Source: DASVVT01 sp036386415
Lineage (GTDB): Bacteria > Acidobacteriota > Blastocatellia > Pyrinomonadales > Pyrinomonadaceae
Reading direction: 5' to 3'
NCBI GenBank assembly: GCA_036386415.1
Contig: DASVVT010000049.1
Span: 1 to 55,473, forward strand
DNA length: 55,473 nucleotides
In this document: positions 7,506-16,652 of the stretch, piece by piece
Layout of the letters: the number at the start of each line of letters is the position of its first letter
Position numbering within the stretch: position 1 is the stretch's first letter
The notes under the pieces: model-generated
Told to the model about the DNA's origin: nothing
The model's input: the letters and a program-made list of their open reading frames with translations, nothing else
Databases searched by the model: none
Program-made: the position numbers and the translations under genes

Positions 7506-8207
7506 ATGTCGAATCCAGCCACAAACTCCATTCGCATCCTGCTCGTCGACGATCATAAACTGATCCGCGAGGGCTTACGTGAGTTTATCCAGACGCGTCA
7601 AGGCATGGAAGTAGTCGGCGATGTGGGAACGCGAGCCGATGCCATCTCGATGGCTTCGCGCGAGCAGCCCGACGTTATCGTGCTTGATCTGGACCTCGGC
7701 GGGGAGAGCGGACTCGATGTGCTCCCGGAGCTGTTGAAGGTCACGCACCACGCCAGCGTCATCATTCTCACGGGCATGCGCGACACGGAAAAGCGCGACC
7801 GCGCGATAGAACTCGGCGCTAAAGGGGTGGTGCTCAAAGAGAACGGCGCGATGGAGCTGCTGAACGCCATCGAGAAGGTTCATCACACCGGCGAATACTG
7901 GTTCGAGCCCGGAGCGATGAAGAGGCTTCTGGACAAAAAGCGTGCGCAGGAGGGTGGGGGAGCCCCGTCATCTGAGGTCGATCCAGAGGCCATCAAGATC
8001 AGGAGTCTTACGCCCACCGAGCGCGAATTCATCACCTACATCGGCGAAGGGTTCGACAACCGTCAGATCGCCGACCACATGCACATCGCCGAATCGACCG
8101 TCCGCAATAACCTCACACGCATCTATGACAAGCTGGAGATCAAGGGCGGTCGTCTCGGCCTGCTGGTCTACGCTTACCGCCACGGCCTCGTCAAGCCGTC
8201 GCCCTGA
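7506..8207 (+). CDS. LuxR/NarL-family response regulator
   Basis: 233 residues. The receiver domain has D15-D16 (LLVDDHKLIREGL), the phosphoacceptor region VIVLDLDLGGESGLDVL with D61 most likely, TGM and K in GVVLKEN. The C-terminal helix-turn-helix is SLTPTEREFITYIGEGF followed by NRQIADHMHIAESTVRNNLTRIYDKLEI, the LuxR/GerE pattern. It is a DNA-binding transcription factor and almost certainly the partner of the kinase just upstream (23-base gap). Targets are unknown; the PilZ gene and large secreted protein downstream are possible. Confidence 0.92.
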   Translation: MSNPATNSIRILLVDDHKLIREGLREFIQTRQGMEVVGDVGTRADAISMASREQPDVIVLDLDLGGESGLDVLPELLKVTHHASVIILTGMRDTEKRDRAIELGAKGVVLKENGAMELLNAIEKVHHTGEYWFEPGAMKRLLDKKRAQEGGGAPSSEVDPEAIKIRSLTPTEREFITYIGEGFDNRQIADHMHIAESTVRNNLTRIYDKLEIKGGRLGLLVYAYRHGLVKPSP

Positions 8208-8473
8208 GTTAAATCTACCGGACGCTATTGCTTTTTGCGATTTGCGCGCATCGCCCTCAACCGGCCATAGGTCGCCGCCATACCATAAAACCTGCCCTTT
8301 TTATCAGGATCGGTACATTTGCACTTCCCGCCTGAGGAGCATTGTCCTCTTGCGCCCTCCTCAAAATAGAGAGCTTTGTCCTCGTAAATAGTGACAAACC
8401 TCAGATGCGCCGCACCCATCATGCCGTGTATCTTGCGGTCACAGTCCGAAAGCGAGACTGGAAAGAGAGCGAA

Positions 8474-8830
8474 ATGATGACCCTACCTCTAAACATGGAC
8501 AACCAAGCGGTGCTCACCAATTACACGCCATCTTACGATGAGGTGGAGCGCCGCACCGGCTCGCGCATCTACGGGCTCTTCCCTGCCACGGTGAGGGGCA
8601 TAGATGCGCGTGGCGAAGAGTTCGAGACGAAGACGGTTCTCGACAATATCAGCGCCGACGTCTTCTGCCTGCGCCTGAAACAGCACGTCGAGGTCGGCGT
8701 CAAGCTCCACGTCATCGCTCATATACACAAGGCGGTCGTCGAACTGCGCGGCACGGTCTCACGCGCAGAGTCACAACCGGATCAAGCGTGTGGCATCGCG
8801 GTCGACATTACGAGTTTCAGGTTTCTTTGA
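8474..8830 (+). CDS. PilZ-domain protein
   Basis: 118 residues from ATG 8474, which has GAAAGAGAG upstream. A longer open frame starts at 8342 but its first 44 residues look noncoding. The PilZ motif RxxxR is R27-TGS-R31. The second motif normally reads D/NxSxxG; here it is N58-I-S60-A-D-V63, so the glycine is replaced. The domain normally binds cyclic di-GMP. With the second motif altered, binding may be weaker or lost. Strands VKLHVIAHIHKAVVELRGTV and ACGIAVDITSF complete the barrel. Confidence 0.72.
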   Translation: MMTLPLNMDNQAVLTNYTPSYDEVERRTGSRIYGLFPATVRGIDARGEEFETKTVLDNISADVFCLRLKQHVEVGVKLHVIAHIHKAVVELRGTVSRAESQPDQACGIAVDITSFRFL

Positions 8831-8957
8831 TTAACCGGCGTTACCTTCGATGGACTCAAGCGGCCACAGCCCGCTCTTGATGCGCCCTCGATTGAGAAAT
8901 GCCTCAAACACCCCGATCAGACTACTCTTTTAACCCTTTGAAAGGAATATTCAACAG

Positions 8958-11900
8958 ATGAATAATCTCTCGCAAATCATTTTGACGGCAGCACAGACTC
9001 TGATACGGAGAATGCGAACGTCAAGCACACTGAGCCGCCTGGTCGCACTCTTCGTCTTGGGCGCTTTGATTGTCAGTGTAGCGTTTACCGCCACGAGTCA
9101 CGCCGAGCGTTCGGGAAATGGTGCCTCAGGGCAGACTGATGCCCTCGTCGCCCAGGATATTAACCCGCGAGCCGAAGCCCTTGCGCCTATTAAGCCGAAG
9201 GTTTTCCACGGCGATTTGCGAAAGCTCCCCAAGATTAAGATCACCAGGAAGGAAGAGCGACCGGAGCCGCAAGAGCCGGAAGATGAGCCAATGGCGCAGG
9301 TCGGGCTGTTGGATGCGATCATTCAGCGTAGCGCCCCCGCTGCCCCCGCCCCCGCCCCAAGCTCATCCTTCATGGGTCTCGACTTTCAGAACTGGGGCAA
9401 TGGTTGGCCGCCCGATACCAACGGCGACGTCGGCCCCAATCACTTTATCCAGTCCGTGAACACCTCCATCGGCATCTATCGCAAGAGCGACGGCACACGC
9501 CTGGCTGCTTTCACTTTCGATCAGTTCTTTGCTCAGGCCGCGACCGGAACGCCGTGCGATAACAGCAACCAGGGCGACCCCGTTGTGCTCTACGACGCCC
9601 TCGCAGACCGCTGGTTCATCACGGACTTCGCGTGGTCGAACTACGCGTCGGGCGCGATGTACCAGTGTATGGCCGTCTCGCAGACCTCCGACCCCGTCTC
9701 CGGCGGCTGGTACTTCTACGCCTGGCAGACGCATGCGGGCGGACAGATCGCGGACTACCCGAAGCTCGGCGTCTGGCCGGACGGTATCTACATGTCTGCG
9801 AACATGTTCAATACTACTGGCAGCGGAGCCTTTGTCTCTCCGAAGGTATGGGCTTTCAACCGCCTGGAGATGGAGGCCGGGCAGACCGCCCACGCCGTCA
9901 GCTTCACCGTGCCGAAGAGCGGCAACATCACCTACTTCAGTTTTCTCCCCAGCAACTTGCGCGATAACGGCAACCTGCCGCCGGCAGGCGCTCCTAACTA
10001 TTTCGTGCAAATCTACGGCACTACGATAGCCCGCGTCTTCAAATTCCACGCCGATTATGTGACCCCCGCGAGCTCTACCTTTACCAACACGGCCAACCTC
10101 ACCCTCTCCAGCTTCGGCGCGGGGCCTGGCAGCGTCCCCGAAAAGCAGGGCAACAACCTTGACACGCTCTCCTACCGTCTGATGATGCAGAATCAATATC
10201 AGAATCTCAACGGCACGGAGTCGCTGTGGCTGACGCACACCATCGCGGGCAGCACCTCTACGACCGCCGCAGTTCGCTGGTATCAACTAGGGATCACCAG
10301 CGGCAACGTCACCGCCGTGAGCCAGCAGTCCACCTGGGCTCCCGACGCGAAGAATAGGTTTATGCCGAGCTTATCCGTGGACAAGGACGGCAACATGGCT
10401 CTCGGCTATACCGTCTCAGATGCGACGATGTTCCCCTCCCTTCGTTATGCGGGTCGGCTGAAGACGGACACGGCCAGCACGCTCGGACAGTCTGAAACAT
10501 CGCTGATCGAAGGCACGGGCTTCCAATGCTGCACCTTCTCGGACGGCTCGACGAACACACGCTACGGTGACTACGCCACGATGACCACAGACCCGGACGG
10601 CTGCACGTTCTGGTTCACCAGCGAGTATTTCGATACCGCGCCGACCACGCTCGCCACCGACAACTGGAAGACGCGCATCGGCTCGTTCAAGTATTCACAG
10701 TGCACGCCGAGAACGATGGGCACGTTGCAGGGCACTGTCACGAACGCCTCCACTGGCAACCCGGTCGCTGGCGCATTAGTGACCTTCGGGATTCACACGC
10801 TCAAGACCGATGCGAACGGCTTCTATCAGTTCCCGAATCTGTTGACTGGAGCTTATAGCGTGGTCGTCACGGCGAGCGGTTACAGCGCCAGCACGACCAA
10901 TAACGTCAACATCACAAGCGGCGCGACGACCACTCAGAACGCCCAGCTCAATGTGGCTACGGTCAACACTTCGCTCGCGGTCAGCCCCTCTACGGGCACT
11001 TACGGCGGCACGACGACGCTTTCGGCCACGCTGACACAGGCGGGCGGCTCTGCCTTGAGCGGCAAGACCGTCACCTTTACGCTGAACGGCGCGAGCTTCG
11101 CCAACAACACTGCGACTACGGACGCAAGCGGCGTAGCGCAGCTTTCCAACGTGAGCCTCGCCGGTATCAACGCCGGCACTTACGCGAGCGGCGTGGGCGC
11201 GAGCTTTGCAGCCAGTGGTAACCTGAATGCAAGCTCAGGCTCCGGCAGTCTGACCATCGCCAAGGCGACGCCTGTGATCTCCTGGAGCAACCCGTCGGCC
11301 ATCACCTACGGCACGGCTCTGGGCAGCCAGCAGCTCAACGCGACGGCCAACGTGGCGGGCAGCTTCGTTTACACTCCGTCGGCTGGTACGGTGCTGGGCG
11401 CTGGCGACAACCAGACGCTCTCCGCCAACTTCACGCCGACCAACACGACCAACTACAACAACGCGTCGGGCTCAGTCAGCATCAACGTCCAGCGGGTCGC
11501 GCTGACCGTGACGGCTGACGATAAGACGAGAGCCTACGGCGAGGAGAACCCGCCGCTGACATACACGATGACGGGCTTCGTCAATGGCGACGCGCAGGCG
11601 ACAGCCACCAGCGGAGAGCCCTCCTTGACGACGACGGCTACCTCGACCAGCGCCGCCGGCACGTATCCGATCACGATCACGGCTGGCACGCTCACCGCAA
11701 ACAACTACACCTTTAGCTTCGCTAACGGTACGCTTACTGTCACAGCGCCGACCATCAACACCATCAGCGGCCAGGTGACGAAGGGCGGCAACGGTCTGAG
11801 CGGTGTCACGATGACGCTCAGCGGCTCACAGACTGGTACGACGCAGACGGACGCAAGCGGCCAATATTCGTTCACCGTGAACGCGGGTGGTAATTACACG

Positions 11901-12875
11901 ATCACTCCGTCGAGTGCGGGTTACAACTTCCGTCCCGCGAGCCGCAGCTTCACAGGCCTGAGCAGCGACCAGACGGCCAACTTCACGGCCTCGAAACGCC
12001 AGACGACCGTTGACTTCGACGGCGACGGTAAGACGGACATCAGCGTCTTCCGTGGCAACGACGACGGGGAGCACAACGCCCAGTGGTACATCCTCAACAG
12101 CCAGGATCACTCGGTCGCGCAGCAGAAGTTCGGCGGCGAAACAGATATTCCTGTGGCCGGTGACTTCGATGGCGACGGCAAGGCTGAGATTGCGGTCTTT
12201 CGCGGGGACGACGACGGCGCGAATAGCAGCGCATGGTATCTGTCGAAGGGCTCGGCGCAGAACTTCACCCGCCAGCAGTGGGGCGCTAAGGGTGACGTAC
12301 CGGTGGCCGGAGACTATGACGGTGATGGTCGATGCGACATCGCGGTCTTCCGCCCGGCGGACGGCATCTGGTACATCCTGCAAAGCTCCGACAATTCGTT
12401 CCAGGCGCACCAGTGGGGTCGCGGTACGGATATTCCTGTGCCGGGCGACTACGATGGCGACGGAAAGTTTGACCTCGCAGTCTTCCGCCCATCAGAGGGT
12501 ATCTGGTACATCCTGCCGAGCACGACCGGCACGATGATCGCCAACCAGTGGGGGACGGGCACAGACAAGCCCGTGCCTGGAGACTACGACGGTGATAGCA
12601 TCACTGACCTCGCGGTCTTCCGTGCCTCGGAAGGTACTTGGTATATCCTGAAGAGCACGACCGACAACGTGGCTTACGATGCCGCGCAGTGGGGTAACAG
12701 CAGCGATCTGCCGGTCATGGGCGATTATGATGGCGACGGAAAGTTTGACCTCGCAGTCTTCCGCCCGGAAGGTGGCATGTGGTACGTCTACCAGAGCGCT
12801 GATGGCTCATTGCTGGCTCAGCAATGGGGTTTCGCCACAGACAAACCTGCGCCGGCCTCGCAATTGCCGGAGTAA
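8958..12875 (+). CDS. Large secreted protein with Ig-like domains and FG-GAP-like repeats
   Basis: 1305 residues. A long signal sequence (hydrophobic about 28-45, ending SHA) is followed by a Pro/Glu-rich linker. A conserved globular part (about 125-575) contains WPPDTNGDVGPNHFIQSVN and DPVVLYDALADRWFITDF. Then come a carboxypeptidase-regulatory-like domain (LQGTVTNASTGNPVAGALV), bacterial Ig-like and MBG-type domains (VTADDKTRAYGEENPPLTY), a second CarbD-like domain, and six C-terminal repeats of about 50 residues with the calcium-binding-like core DYDGDGKFDLAVFRP. Such proteins act at the cell surface or outside. The enzyme activity, if any, is not clear. ATG 8958 follows AAAGGA. Confidence 0.85.
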   Translation: MNNLSQIILTAAQTLIRRMRTSSTLSRLVALFVLGALIVSVAFTATSHAERSGNGASGQTDALVAQDINPRAEALAPIKPKVFHGDLRKLPKIKITRKEERPEPQEPEDEPMAQVGLLDAIIQRSAPAAPAPAPSSSFMGLDFQNWGNGWPPDTNGDVGPNHFIQSVNTSIGIYRKSDGTRLAAFTFDQFFAQAATGTPCDNSNQGDPVVLYDALADRWFITDFAWSNYASGAMYQCMAVSQTSDPVSGGWYFYAWQTHAGGQIADYPKLGVWPDGIYMSANMFNTTGSGAFVSPKVWAFNRLEMEAGQTAHAVSFTVPKSGNITYFSFLPSNLRDNGNLPPAGAPNYFVQIYGTTIARVFKFHADYVTPASSTFTNTANLTLSSFGAGPGSVPEKQGNNLDTLSYRLMMQNQYQNLNGTESLWLTHTIAGSTSTTAAVRWYQLGITSGNVTAVSQQSTWAPDAKNRFMPSLSVDKDGNMALGYTVSDATMFPSLRYAGRLKTDTASTLGQSETSLIEGTGFQCCTFSDGSTNTRYGDYATMTTDPDGCTFWFTSEYFDTAPTTLATDNWKTRIGSFKYSQCTPRTMGTLQGTVTNASTGNPVAGALVTFGIHTLKTDANGFYQFPNLLTGAYSVVVTASGYSASTTNNVNITSGATTTQNAQLNVATVNTSLAVSPSTGTYGGTTTLSATLTQAGGSALSGKTVTFTLNGASFANNTATTDASGVAQLSNVSLAGINAGTYASGVGASFAASGNLNASSGSGSLTIAKATPVISWSNPSAITYGTALGSQQLNATANVAGSFVYTPSAGTVLGAGDNQTLSANFTPTNTTNYNNASGSVSINVQRVALTVTADDKTRAYGEENPPLTYTMTGFVNGDAQATATSGEPSLTTTATSTSAAGTYPITITAGTLTANNYTFSFANGTLTVTAPTINTISGQVTKGGNGLSGVTMTLSGSQTGTTQTDASGQYSFTVNAGGNYTITPSSAGYNFRPASRSFTGLSSDQTANFTASKRQTTVDFDGDGKTDISVFRGNDDGEHNAQWYILNSQDHSVAQQKFGGETDIPVAGDFDGDGKAEIAVFRGDDDGANSSAWYLSKGSAQNFTRQQWGAKGDVPVAGDYDGDGRCDIAVFRPADGIWYILQSSDNSFQAHQWGRGTDIPVPGDYDGDGKFDLAVFRPSEGIWYILPSTTGTMIANQWGTGTDKPVPGDYDGDSITDLAVFRASEGTWYILKSTTDNVAYDAAQWGNSSDLPVMGDYDGDGKFDLAVFRPEGGMWYVYQSADGSLLAQQWGFATDKPAPASQLPE
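12453..12766 (+). repeat. Near-identical DNA units in the FG-GAP repeat region
   Basis: A 38-base stretch at 12453-12490, encoding DGDGKFDLAVFR, is repeated exactly at 12729-12766, while the unit between them differs. This points to recent duplication or gene conversion within the six-unit array. Confidence 0.8.
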
Positions 12876-12956
12876 TCGGCTCTCGGATTGAGCCCGATCA
12901 AGCTTGTTCTACCGACCGCCGGTTTCCCCCCGCCTGGCTTCGATAGAGCAACGATG

Positions 12957-12993
12957 AGGACTGAGGATTAGCTCATAGCCGATCCTCAGTCCT
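12957..12993 (+). terminator. Stem-loop downstream of the large secreted protein gene
   Basis: AGGACTGAGGAT (12957-12968) pairs perfectly with ATCCTCAGTCCT (12982-12993) across a 13-base loop, followed by TGTCCTTTTAT. It sits 80 bases after the stop. It could be a factor-independent terminator with a weak U tract, or another short member of the intergenic inverted-repeat class. The rest of the 317-base gap (12876-13192) holds only the next repeat element. Confidence 0.5.
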
Positions 12994-13017
12994 TGTCCTT
13001 TTATAGACTTGATTAGT

Positions 13018-13113
13018 GCTCTGTGCCGCCTCTCTCGTCCTGCGGTGGTGAGTGGTGTTGAAAGTTGATTCACCACCGCAGACCCGAGAGAACACGGAGG
13101 TCGCACAGAGAGT
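13018..13113. repeat. Intergenic inverted-repeat element, CACCGCAGA-word family (copy 1)
   Basis: Left arm 13018-13052 (CTCTGTGC...CTGCGGTGGTGA) and right arm 13069-13113 (TTCACCACCGCAG...GCACAGAG) are imperfect inverted copies with a spacer of about 16 bases. A related copy is at 47020-47102. Confidence 0.75.
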
Positions 13114-13192
13114 TGAGTTGAAACTCAAAAACGCTACTATTTCCTGACCCTCAATTGAAAATTGCTCCAGACTCTGCGAAGATTGGCGGCGC

Positions 13193-13633
13193 ATGGCAAG
13201 CAGCATCTATTTCTTCGAGCCCGCAGCCGCATCGGCGCGTGAGAGATTGTTCGCCACCGGGCTCATAATCTTGACATCGACGGCTCTCGTCTACCTGCGC
13301 CTCTTCAATCCGGCGACGACAGGTCTTTTCCCTCCCTGCCCTTTCCGTTTTCTGACGGGACTCAACTGCCCCGGCTGCGGCACGCTGCGCGGGCTACATC
13401 AACTGCTTCACGGTCATCCGATTGCAGCCCTTGATCTGAATCCCCTGCTGATCCTCGGACTCCCCTTCATGCTCTACATCTTTCTCTCCTACGCCCTCGT
13501 GGCCTTGCGCGGGCGCGGGCTGCCAAAAGCTTTCATCCCTGCGCCTCTCATCTGGGCGATGTTCTGGGTCATCATAGCCTTCTGGATTCTGAGAAATATC
13601 CCCGTCTATCCCTTGACGCTCTTGGCTCCATAA
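13193..13633 (+). CDS. DUF2752 membrane protein
   Basis: 146 residues with three or four membrane helices. The family signature is clear: FPPCPFRFLTGLNCPGCGTLR followed by LHQLLHGHPIAALDLNPL. The CPxCPF and CPGCGxxR cysteines are the conserved core of DUF2752, a family of small inner-membrane proteins without an established function. The start ATG 13193 has no strong ribosome-binding site. It stands alone between two inverted-repeat elements. Confidence 0.85.
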   Translation: MASSIYFFEPAAASARERLFATGLIILTSTALVYLRLFNPATTGLFPPCPFRFLTGLNCPGCGTLRGLHQLLHGHPIAALDLNPLLILGLPFMLYIFLSYALVALRGRGLPKAFIPAPLIWAMFWVIIAFWILRNIPVYPLTLLAP

Positions 13634-13718
13634 AAGAGAGGGTAGCCGACGAGGAGACAGACTCTCGTTAATATGGGCTATACTCCGATAAGCAATCAAA
13701 GCCGGGAAATTAACGCTC

Positions 13719-13785
13719 CACGGAAAGACACGAAACCACACGAAATATCATTGAGCTTTCGTGTGGTTTCGCGTGAATTCGTGGA
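13719..13785. repeat. Intergenic inverted-repeat element, CACGAAACCACACGAA family
   Basis: Left arm 13719-13745 (words CACGGAAAGA, CACGAAACCA, CACGAAA) and right arm 13758-13785 (TTTCGTGTGGTTTCGCGTG...) are inverted copies around a 12-base loop. It lies between the convergent DUF2752 and ispG genes. Confidence 0.82.
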
Positions 13786-13828
13786 TCGCCTTGTCTTGGT
13801 TTTTTGTAGCCCAGGCCGATCCGAGCAG

Positions 13829-14935
13829 TTATGTGATTGTGACGAGTTCCGGGTCGGGCTTGTCTTTCTTCGCCGCACCTTCAGCGACCAGCTTCTCTGT
13901 CTCCATGACGAAGGCTTCGACGATGTCCTCACCGGCCACCTTGCGCATCGGCACGCCGTCTTTGAAGATCATCCCGACGCCGCGCCCGAAGGTGATCCCG
14001 AGCTGCGAGTCGTGCGCTTCGCCCGGCCCGTTGACGGCGCAGCCCATGATGGAAAGGTGAAGGGGCTCTTCGATGTGAGCCAAGCGGCGTTCGATCTCCG
14101 TCACGATGCCGACGAAGTTATCAATGTCCAGACGCCCGCACGTCGGGCACGCGACCACCGTCACACCGCGCCTGCGCAATTCCAGCGACTTGAGAATCTC
14201 CCAGGCAACGCGCACCTCTTCATCAGGCTCTGCGGCCAGCGAGACGCGAATCGTATCGCCGATGCCTTCATGGAGCAGTATGCCTAAGCCTATGGCGCTC
14301 TTGATCGTGCCGCCGAAGGCCGTGCCCGCTTCGGTCACGCCGAGATGCAAAGGGTAATCGACCTGCCGGGCGAGCAGCCTGTAAGCAGCGACCGTGCGAT
14401 GCACGTCCGACGCTTTGAGCGAGATGATGATGTCGTTGAACGAGAGGTCTTCGAGGATGCGTATGTGGCGCAGGGCGGATTCGACCATCGCCTCCGGCGT
14501 CGCCGTGCCATACTTTTTGAGAAGGTCTTTTTCGAGTGAGCCGCCGTTGACGCCGATGCGAATCGGCACTCCTTGCGCCTGCGCCGCGCGCACAACCTCA
14601 CGCACGCGCTCGTGCGCGCCGATGTTGCCCGGATTCAAGCGCAGCTTATCAACACCGGCTTCGAGCGCCATCAGCGCCAGCTTGTAATGAAAATGTATGT
14701 CGGCGACGAGCGGCACGTTCGGCACGCGCCGCCTGATCTCTTTGAGCGCGATAGCCGCATCTTTATCCGGCACGGCGAGACGCACGATCTCGCAGCCGGC
14801 GCGCACCATCTCTTCGATCTGCGCAACGGTCGCGCCGACATCCGCCGTGTCCGTCTTCGTCATCGACTGCACGACCACGGGCGCGCCCCCGCCAACCTGT
14901 ATATCTTTAACCTTAACTGCTTTTGACTGTCTCAT
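13829..14935 (-). CDS. ispG: 4-hydroxy-3-methylbut-2-en-1-yl diphosphate synthase
   Basis: Iron-sulfur enzyme of the MEP isoprenoid pathway that converts MEcPP to HMBPP. 368 residues. The TIM-barrel half starts VVVQSMTKTDTADV and contains LVADIHFHYKLAL and LRLNPGNIG. Cluster ligands are C263 and C266 (ACPTCGR) and C299 (IMGCAVNGPGEA), with E306 close by. This is the short bacterial form without the plant-type insert. It is the last gene of the minus-strand uppS-cdsA-dxr-rseP-ispG run, separated from rseP by a repeat element. Confidence 0.96.
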   Translation of the reverse strand: MRQSKAVKVKDIQVGGGAPVVVQSMTKTDTADVGATVAQIEEMVRAGCEIVRLAVPDKDAAIALKEIRRRVPNVPLVADIHFHYKLALMALEAGVDKLRLNPGNIGAHERVREVVRAAQAQGVPIRIGVNGGSLEKDLLKKYGTATPEAMVESALRHIRILEDLSFNDIIISLKASDVHRTVAAYRLLARQVDYPLHLGVTEAGTAFGGTIKSAIGLGILLHEGIGDTIRVSLAAEPDEEVRVAWEILKSLELRRRGVTVVACPTCGRLDIDNFVGIVTEIERRLAHIEEPLHLSIMGCAVNGPGEAHDSQLGITFGRGVGMIFKDGVPMRKVAGEDIVEAFVMETEKLVAEGAAKKDKPDPELVTIT

Positions 14936-14943
14936 ATTAATTT

Positions 14944-15018
14944 AAGTCTGGAGTCAGGAGTCTGGAGTCTGAAGTCCGCGTCATCTATTTTGACTCTCGA
15001 CTCCAGACTCCAGACTCA
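14944..15018. repeat. Intergenic inverted-repeat element, TCTGGAG-word family
   Basis: Left arm 14944-14974 (AGTCTGGAGTCAGGAGTCTGG...) and right arm 14990-15018 (GACTCCAGACTCCAGACTC) are inverted copies with a 15-base loop. The rseP stop codon TGA (complement of 15016-15018) lies in the right arm, and ispG starts nine bases from the other end. Confidence 0.86.
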
Positions 15019-16416
15019 TTTAGCTGGCTCGCTGGCCGCCGGTTTGTTGTTACTTGGGCTGCCGCGCAAGTTCGCCGCCTCTTTCATCAGGTCGTTGGTG
15101 ATGACGAGCACCATCAAGAGGAGCACCATGACGAAGCCGACCTGCTGGATGCGCTCGCGCACCGTCGCCGAGAGCGTGAGCCCGACCAGATTGAGCGCGC
15201 CTTCCAGAAGCAACAGGAAGATCGCGCCGCCGTCGAGCACTGGGATCGGCAACAGGTTGAAGATACCTAGACTCAGACTCAAGAAAGCGAGCATGGCGAA
15301 AGCACCGCCGACTCCGGCCTCACGTACCGCCGTCGATGAAGCGCGTGCTATTCCAATCGGGCCGGAGATCGTATCGCGCGCCGAGCGCTGGCCTGTGAAG
15401 AGCTGGCCGAGCGCCTTGCCCGTCAGGCGCAGGATGTCCAGGTTCGTGTTGACGGAATAGCTGGCAGCCGTCGCGAGACCGGCAGCTTCTCGCGGCAGAT
15501 CATCCGCTGGCTTGATGCCGAGCCGTTCAGTTCCATCCGACAAGCGGCGAGTCGCCGTTGTCACTTCCCTCTGTTCGCCATCGCGCGCGACGGTCAGACG
15601 AATCGGTTCTCCCTTGTGCTCGCGCACGTACTGCACAAGCTGCTCGCTGTTGCCTACGGGCGTGCCGTTGACACTGATGATGCGGTCGCCAGCTTTCAAG
15701 CCCGCCTCCTCCGCAGGCGTGTTCGGCTCGATGCTGAGCAAAACGACCGGGACATTGCCGAAGTCCGGCTGAAGGTCTAGATCGCCTATGGTCTCCGTGC
15801 CCTCTTTGCGCCTGGTCGGCTTGATGGTCATAGGGATGCGCTGGCCTTCGCGTTCCACGACCAACGGCAAAGGCTGCTCCGGCGAGAGCGCGGCGTCGCC
15901 CGTGATGCGCCTCCAGGTAGGGTTCTCCGCGCCGTTAAAGGAGACGATGCGGTCGCCGGGTTTAAGTCCGGCGATCTCGGCTGCGCCGCCCTGTGTCACG
16001 CGGCTCACGACGGGCGGCGGCGTGACCGGCACGCCGAACATCAAAGCCTGCGCGAACGGAATCGCAAGCGCCGTCAGGATATTCATGACCGGCCCGGCCA
16101 CGGCGACCAGAATCTTCTGCCATTTCGGACGCAAATTGAACTGCTCTTCGGGCGGAATGTCCGTCGCGCCCGCGCCTTCGATGGGCGCGTTGGATTCGTC
16201 GCCGCCGAGCTTGACGTAGCCGCCGAGCGGGATCGCCGACACGCGATAATCCGTCTGCCCCCAGCGTTTGCCCAAGAGTCGCGGCCCGAAGCCGACCGAG
16301 AATGTCTCGACGCGAATCTTGAAGAGCTTCGCGACGATGAAATGCCCGAACTCGTGTATCACCACGGCAGCGCCGAGAATGAGAATAAATGCCAGCACGT
16401 AGACTAAATATTCCAT
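15016..16416 (-). CDS. rseP: RIP metalloprotease RseP
   Basis: Inner-membrane site-2 protease that cleaves substrates within the membrane, such as anti-sigma factors. 466 residues. The zinc motif is H21-E22-FG-H25 in the first helix, and the third ligand motif is NLLPIPVLDGG. Two PDZ domains lie between (GLKPGDRIVSFNGAENP and GLKAGDRIISVNGTPVG). The C-terminal tail after the last helix is short. It lies downstream of dxr with a repeat element between, the usual neighbour pair. Its stop lies in the arm of the next repeat. Confidence 0.95.
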   Translation of the reverse strand: MEYLVYVLAFILILGAAVVIHEFGHFIVAKLFKIRVETFSVGFGPRLLGKRWGQTDYRVSAIPLGGYVKLGGDESNAPIEGAGATDIPPEEQFNLRPKWQKILVAVAGPVMNILTALAIPFAQALMFGVPVTPPPVVSRVTQGGAAEIAGLKPGDRIVSFNGAENPTWRRITGDAALSPEQPLPLVVEREGQRIPMTIKPTRRKEGTETIGDLDLQPDFGNVPVVLLSIEPNTPAEEAGLKAGDRIISVNGTPVGNSEQLVQYVREHKGEPIRLTVARDGEQREVTTATRRLSDGTERLGIKPADDLPREAAGLATAASYSVNTNLDILRLTGKALGQLFTGQRSARDTISGPIGIARASSTAVREAGVGGAFAMLAFLSLSLGIFNLLPIPVLDGGAIFLLLLEGALNLVGLTLSATVRERIQQVGFVMVLLLMVLVITNDLMKEAANLRGSPSNNKPAASEPAK

Positions 16417-16541
16417 AACAATAAAGGTCTAAGTCTCCTCTGCGAAACTCACGCCAAACTTCACGATCACAGGGTTAGAGTCAACGTCTCCACGCCCGGT
16501 TGCATACGAGTTTACGCGGCGCATTTGCAAAAGACAAACAG

Positions 16542-16652
16542 AAGTAGACAGTAGACAGTAGACGCTACGCGCAGAGGATGCTGAAGCTTCCACCCTGACG
16601 AACACTAGCGAATACTTTTCTACTGACTGCTGGCTACTGTCTACTGTCTTTC
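16542..16652. repeat. Intergenic inverted-repeat element, CAGTAG-word family (copy 2)
   Basis: Left arm 16542-16564 (AAGTAGACAGTAGACAGTAG) and right arm 16618-16652 (TTCTACTGACTGCTGGCTACTG...). Read on the other strand, the core keeps the pattern AAAAG..TCGCTAG..TCG seen in the copy at 22976. The dxr stop codon falls in the right arm. Confidence 0.88.

Noticed and set aside
8225..8422. 65-residue minus-strand frame with several Cys
   Set aside because: No recognisable domain or ribosome-binding site, and it lies between two plus-strand genes. It might be a small gene but support is too thin.
9363..10286. 307-residue minus-strand frame opposite the large secreted protein
   Set aside because: A high-GC antisense shadow: the opposite strand has clear domains, and this frame has no motif.
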